NCBI RefSeq assembly: GCF_014042355.1 | Contig: NZ_JACEZU010000004.1 | Span: 186,001-250,000 of the forward strand | Length of the DNA stretch: 64,000 bases | Source: Rugamonas apoptosis | GTDB taxonomy: Bacteria; Pseudomonadota; Gammaproteobacteria; Burkholderiales; Burkholderiaceae_D | Reading direction: 5' to 3' | Shown: positions 60,713-64,000 of the stretch, piece by piece | Layout: every line of letters starts with the position of its first letter | Numbering within the stretch: the stretch's first letter is position 1 | Notes under the pieces: model-generated | Told to the model about the DNA's origin: nothing | The model's database searches: none | What the model saw: the letters and a program-made list of their open reading frames with translations, nothing else | Position numbers and translations under genes: made by a program

Positions 60713-61969
60713 TCAAGCCGCAACTGCCTGGCGCGCGCCACCGACCGCCGGCGCCGTGGCGGCCGGACGGAACGAGAAGTGCATCCACACCAGCGAGACG
60801 CAGACAGTGCCGTACAGCAGCATGAAGGCGCTGGAACGTACACCCGTCAGGTCGACCAGGGCGCCGAACATGATCGGCAGGATGAAGCCACCCAGGCCGC
60901 CGGCCAGGCCCACCACGCCGGATACGGCGCCGATGTTGTCGCTGAAGTCGTCGGCGATGAATTTGAAGACGGAAGCCTTACCCACCGCCATGGCGGTACC
61001 GACGATGAACAGCAGGGCCGTAAACATCCACGGCGTGACGGACAGGTGCAGCACCATGTCGCCCTTGACGGTCTTGACCACCATGTCGGTCGGTGGATAC
61101 GACAGCAGGAAGAAGCAGATCCAGCACACCCACATCACGGCCCAGGTGACCTTGTGGGCACCGTAACGGTCCGAGATCCAGCCGCCCACGGCGCGCAGCA
61201 CGCCGCCCGGCAACGAGAAGCAGGCGGCCAGCAAGGCGGCCAGCTTCAGGTCGAAGCCGTATTCGGCCACGTAATATTTGGTCATCCACAGGGCCAGGCC
61301 CACATAACCGCCGAACACCACGGAGTAGTACTGGCAATAACGCCATACGCGGCGGTCTTTCAGCACCTTGAGCTGCTGACTGAAAGTCACGCTGCCCGAC
61401 ACCAGGTGCGACGGGTCGCTATAAGTAAACACCCAGAACGCCAGCGCCGTCACCAGCATGGCGGCCGCGTACACGGTGGGCAGCATCTGCCAGCCGAACG
61501 CGGTGATGATGGCCGGGGCGACGAACTTGGTCAGGGCCGAGCCGGAGTTACCGGCGCCGAAAATACCCATCGCCAGGCCGCGGCGCTCTTTCGGGAACCA
61601 GCGCGCCACATAGGGCGTGCCGACCGAGAACGAACCGCCGGCCAGGCCGACGAACAGGCCCAGGACGAGGAATTGCCAATATTGGGTGGCGAGGCCGATC
61701 ATGTAGATGGGAATCACGGTGGCCAGCATCAGCGCGAAGAACACGATACGGCCACCGAAGCGGTCGCACCAGATACCCAGCGGTACGCGCACCAGCGAAC
61801 CGCTCAGCACGGGCATGGCGGCCAGCAGGCCGAATTCCGTCTCGTTCAAGCCCAGACTCTTTTTGATGGGAATACCCAGCACCGCGAACATCATCCAAAT
61901 CGCGAAACAGATGGTGAAGGCCGTCGTACTGCTGACCAGCACCTGTATCGCCTTTCTCTTGTTTTCCAC
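60713..61969 (-). CDS. narK1: NarK nitrate transporter, NarK1-type
   Basis: A 418-residue major-facilitator protein of the shorter NarK1 class, thought to bring in nitrate with protons. Features are LSGSLVRVPLGIWCDRFGGR, GLAGGSFSVGTPYVARWFP and FGAGNSGSALTKFVAP. It is first in the narK pair; its promoter region includes the motif at 62075-62091 about 110 bp upstream. Confidence 0.92.
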   Translation of the reverse strand: MENKRKAIQVLVSSTTAFTICFAIWMMFAVLGIPIKKSLGLNETEFGLLAAMPVLSGSLVRVPLGIWCDRFGGRIVFFALMLATVIPIYMIGLATQYWQFLVLGLFVGLAGGSFSVGTPYVARWFPKERRGLAMGIFGAGNSGSALTKFVAPAIITAFGWQMLPTVYAAAMLVTALAFWVFTYSDPSHLVSGSVTFSQQLKVLKDRRVWRYCQYYSVVFGGYVGLALWMTKYYVAEYGFDLKLAALLAACFSLPGGVLRAVGGWISDRYGAHKVTWAVMWVCWICFFLLSYPPTDMVVKTVKGDMVLHLSVTPWMFTALLFIVGTAMAVGKASVFKFIADDFSDNIGAVSGVVGLAGGLGGFILPIMFGALVDLTGVRSSAFMLLYGTVCVSLVWMHFSFRPAATAPAVGGARQAVAA

Positions 61970-62074
61970 TTTGCTTCTCCTGACACACTATGGGATGACG
62001 TCAGGTTACGCGCCCGCACACAGAGACACTATTACCCGTAGGGCTAAATCAAGACGGCAATCAGGCTAGCCGCA

Positions 62075-62091
62075 TCAGCCAAAAGAACTAG
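62075..62091. promoter_or_regulatory. Conserved 17-bp motif TCAGCCAAAAGAACTAG upstream of narK
   Basis: It matches 16 of 17 bases of the motif at 51837-51853. It overlaps the last codons of nsrR and lies 106-122 bp upstream of the narK1 start, a suitable activator position. Confidence 0.45.
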
Positions 62092-62569
62092 TTGTTACAT
62101 CCCGCTGTTGCAACAATTGCATGGGTATCGCCCCGCCCCGCCCCAGACCGATGCCGCTCCCGCCACCGGGCGCCTCCACCAGGTCGGCCAGGGTGGCCCG
62201 GTCCAGCACCCCCAGGTAGGCGGCCGTGGCCTGGCCCAGCAAGCCTTTCAAGCCGCAGCAGCTCGCGTAGGGGCATACTTCGCGCGCCGTGTCGAAACAC
62301 GCCGCCATGAAGAAGTCGTTTTCCGTGTGGCGCACCACGGCGCCCACGCTGATGTCCTCGGGCGCCTTGGCCAGCCGCAGCCCGCCATTGCGGCCCCTGA
62401 CGGTCTGCACCAGCCCCGTCAAGCCTAATTGATACACCACCTTCATGAGGTGGTTCTTCGAAATGCCATGCTGGCTGGCGATCTCCTGGATCGTCACCAG
62501 CCGGTCGCGCTGGCCGGCCAGGTGAATCAGCGTGCGTAGCGTGTAATCGGTATATGCGGTCAGCCTCAT
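62075..62569 (-). CDS. nsrR: NsrR, Rrf2-family nitric-oxide-sensing repressor
   Basis: A 164-residue regulator starting MRLTAYTDYTLRTLIHLAG, typical of NsrR. The winged helix includes QEIASQHGISKNHLMKVVYQ and VRGRNGGLRLAK. Cys residues in ACFDTAREVCPYASCCGLKG can hold the Fe-S cluster that reacts with nitric oxide. ATG 62569 has a GAGGG site. It is divergent from norB, its expected target. Confidence 0.93.
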   Translation of the reverse strand: MRLTAYTDYTLRTLIHLAGQRDRLVTIQEIASQHGISKNHLMKVVYQLGLTGLVQTVRGRNGGLRLAKAPEDISVGAVVRHTENDFFMAACFDTAREVCPYASCCGLKGLLGQATAAYLGVLDRATLADLVEAPGGGSGIGLGRGGAIPMQLLQQRDVTTSSFG

Positions 62570-62679
62570 GGCGCCCTCGTTGTATATATTGCAATTCTGA
62601 ACATGAAATCGCCCTGCGAGAAGGCGTTGTTGGATTATTGATGCATCCAAAATATTTGTTCATAACTTGGATCAAGAAA

Positions 62680-62702
62680 AACATACATTTGTTATGCTTC
62701 TT
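62680..62702. promoter_or_regulatory. Possible NsrR site upstream of norB
   Basis: AACATACATTT-G-TTATGCTTCTT has the 11-1-11 inverted layout of NsrR sites. Compared with the E. coli half-site AAGATGCYTTT, 8 and 7 of 11 positions match. It lies 88-110 bp upstream of norB, between norB and nsrR. Confidence 0.35.
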
Positions 62703-62789
62703 TAAAACACCGGCCTATTATTCGTATCAGACGAGCGCCAACACTGTGGCTCGCACCGATTCACATCACCCACCATGAGGAACTTAGCC

Positions 62790-64000
62790 ATGCACGCTAC
62801 GCGCAAACTCTGGACCTGGCTGGCCGTCATCTGCGTACTATCCTTTACCGTTCTCGGTTGGGTAGGCGCGGAAATTTATCTGACAGCCCCGCCTATCCCC
62901 AAACACATCGTCACCACCGATGGCCAGCAGCTCTATTCGGGCGAGCAGGTCCAGCGCGGCCAGGAAGCCTGGCTGTCCGCCGGCGGCCAGCAACTCGGTA
63001 CCGTCTGGGGCCACGGCAGCTACGTGGCGCCGGACTGGTCGGCCGACTGGCTGCACCGCGAATCGCTGGCCCTGCGCGAAATCTGGGCTCAGCGCGAATT
63101 CAAGGTGCCGTTCGACCAGCTGAACAAATCCACCCAGGCCGCGCTGACTGCCCGCCTGCAGGAAGAGATGCGTCGCAACACCTACGACAAGGCGAGCGAC
63201 ACCATCACCCTGTCGGCCGACCGCGCCGCCGCCGTGCGCGAAGTCGCTTCCCACTATATGGGCTTGTTCGGCACTGATCCGAAACTGGAAGCGCTGCGCA
63301 TCCAGTACGCCATGAACGCCAACTCGCTGCCGGATCAAGACGATCTGCAAGCGCTGCCTGCGTTTATCTTCTGGTCGTCGTGGGCCGCCGGCACCGACCG
63401 TCCAGGCGCCACCCTGCTCAGCTACACCAGCAACTGGCCTAGCGAACCGCTGATCAACAACCGCCCAACGGCCACCGCCGGTATCTGGTCGGTCGCCTCC
63501 ATCATCCTGATGATCGGCGCCATCGCCGCCATGGTCATGTTCCACTCGACCGCCAAGGAAGAGGCAGACCCTGTTCCACCGAAGAACGACCCACTGTTCA
63601 GCCTGAAGGCCACTCCTTCCATGCTGGCTACCAAGAAGTACTTCTTCGTCGTCATCGGCCTGATCCTGGCCCAAGTCGCCATGGGCGCCATCACGGCCCA
63701 CTACGCTGTTGAAGGCCATAGCTTCTTCGGCTTCCCTCTGGCCGACATCCTGCCGTTCACCGTCAGCCGCACCATCCACACCCAGTTCGCCGTGCTGTGG
63801 ATCGCCACCGCCTGGCTGGCCACCGGCCTGTACATCGCGCCGGCCATCTCCGGTCACGAACCGAAGTTCCAGAAACTGGGCGTGAACGTGTTGTTCTACG
63901 CACTGCTGTTCATCGTGGTCGGTTCGACCGCCATGGGCTGGATCGGTTCCGTCGCCCACAAAGGCAGCGCCTTCCAGTTCTGGATCGGTAACCAGGGCCT
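62790..64000 (+). CDS. norB: NorB, quinol-dependent nitric oxide reductase (3' end cut by window edge)
   Basis: The first 403 residues of a single-chain quinol nitric oxide reductase (qNor), which reduces NO to N2O in the inner membrane. The N-terminal helix is followed by a long periplasmic extension (QQLYSGEQVQRGQEAWLSAG, GTVWGHGSYVAPDW), which marks qNor rather than the cytochrome-linked form. The helix bundle with TIHTQFAVLWIATAW carries the first haem/metal ligands. ATG 62790 has GAGGA eight bases upstream; an in-frame ATG at 62775 overlaps that site. The divergent nsrR fits NO-dependent control. Confidence 0.95.
   Translation, partial: MHATRKLWTWLAVICVLSFTVLGWVGAEIYLTAPPIPKHIVTTDGQQLYSGEQVQRGQEAWLSAGGQQLGTVWGHGSYVAPDWSADWLHRESLALREIWAQREFKVPFDQLNKSTQAALTARLQEEMRRNTYDKASDTITLSADRAAAVREVASHYMGLFGTDPKLEALRIQYAMNANSLPDQDDLQALPAFIFWSSWAAGTDRPGATLLSYTSNWPSEPLINNRPTATAGIWSVASIILMIGAIAAMVMFHSTAKEEADPVPPKNDPLFSLKATPSMLATKKYFFVVIGLILAQVAMGAITAHYAVEGHSFFGFPLADILPFTVSRTIHTQFAVLWIATAWLATGLYIAPAISGHEPKFQKLGVNVLFYALLFIVVGSTAMGWIGSVAHKGSAFQFWIGNQG

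Noticed and set aside
62638..62675. FNR-like sequences upstream of norB (TTGATGCATCCAAA, ATAACTTGGATCAA)
   Set aside because: Each has one good half and a poor second half; a single half-site is common by chance.

Overview
This 64 kb window is GC-rich chromosome from a Gram-negative bacterium. The gene content points to a betaproteobacterium of the Burkholderiales, most likely the Oxalobacteraceae (Massilia / Duganella / Janthinobacterium type). That placement is inferred from protein style and gene order. No rRNA, tRNA, CRISPR array, intact insertion sequence or prophage was seen. Genes are tightly packed and mostly in short runs.

Layout. (1) 1-5772: a sulfur-oxidation block with soxY (cut by the window edge), soxD, soxC, an ArsR-family regulator, a SoxH-like metallo-beta-lactamase and a YeeE/YedE sulfur transporter. 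Three copies of a 22-bp palindrome sit in its promoters. (2) 6074-20883: a signalling block. It holds two paralogous periplasmic binding proteins followed by a 1487-aa hybrid kinase with GGDEF and EAL domains. On the opposite strand are a PAS-GGDEF protein, a CheY-like receiver, a CheX-like protein and a 2015-residue Ser/Thr kinase-AAA-GAF-Hpt-CheA-type protein. (3) 21069-30840: a probable, unrecognised small-molecule locus. It has an HxxxDxxG acyltransferase-like protein and an unknown protein, divergent from an operon of a ThDP (acetolactate synthase-like) enzyme, an SDR and two citrate-synthase-fold proteins, followed by a TonB-dependent receptor. (4) 30852-43503: a 50-codon small ORF, a Cache-like PAS-GGDEF protein, NnrS, a degenerate HMA protein, NarL and NarX, MoaA and a very large calpain-like protein with a DUF4214 region. 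(5) 43545-51037: narGHJI plus a parvulin, with a clear terminator. (6) 51193-57040: a NosL-like protein, small conserved proteins, an SDR, a ribosomal-oxygenase-like JmjC protein, DUF3079, a beta-carbonic anhydrase and an MCP. (7) 57070-64000: a Dnr-like Crp/Fnr regulator, hemN, two NarK transporters, nsrR and the quinol-type nitric oxide reductase norB (cut by the window edge).

How it works together. The second half is a nitrate-respiration and NO-handling island. NarK proteins import nitrate and export nitrite. NarGHI reduces nitrate with NarJ and the parvulin as assembly factors, and MoaA supports the molybdenum cofactor. NarXL senses nitrate, HemN makes haem without oxygen, and NsrR, the Dnr-like protein, NorB and NnrS deal with nitric oxide. 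No nitrite reductase or nitrous oxide reductase is present in the window. The first 6 kb supports periplasmic thiosulfate/sulfane oxidation and sulfur uptake, probably under one sulfur-responsive ArsR repressor.

Most notable for follow-up are the uncharacterised biosynthetic-looking locus with its two citrate-synthase-like subunits and TonB receptor, the giant Ser/Thr-kinase/CheA-like signalling locus, the three-copy ArsR-type operator, and a recurring AGGACTA-type motif near nitrate genes that may be a variant NarL site.
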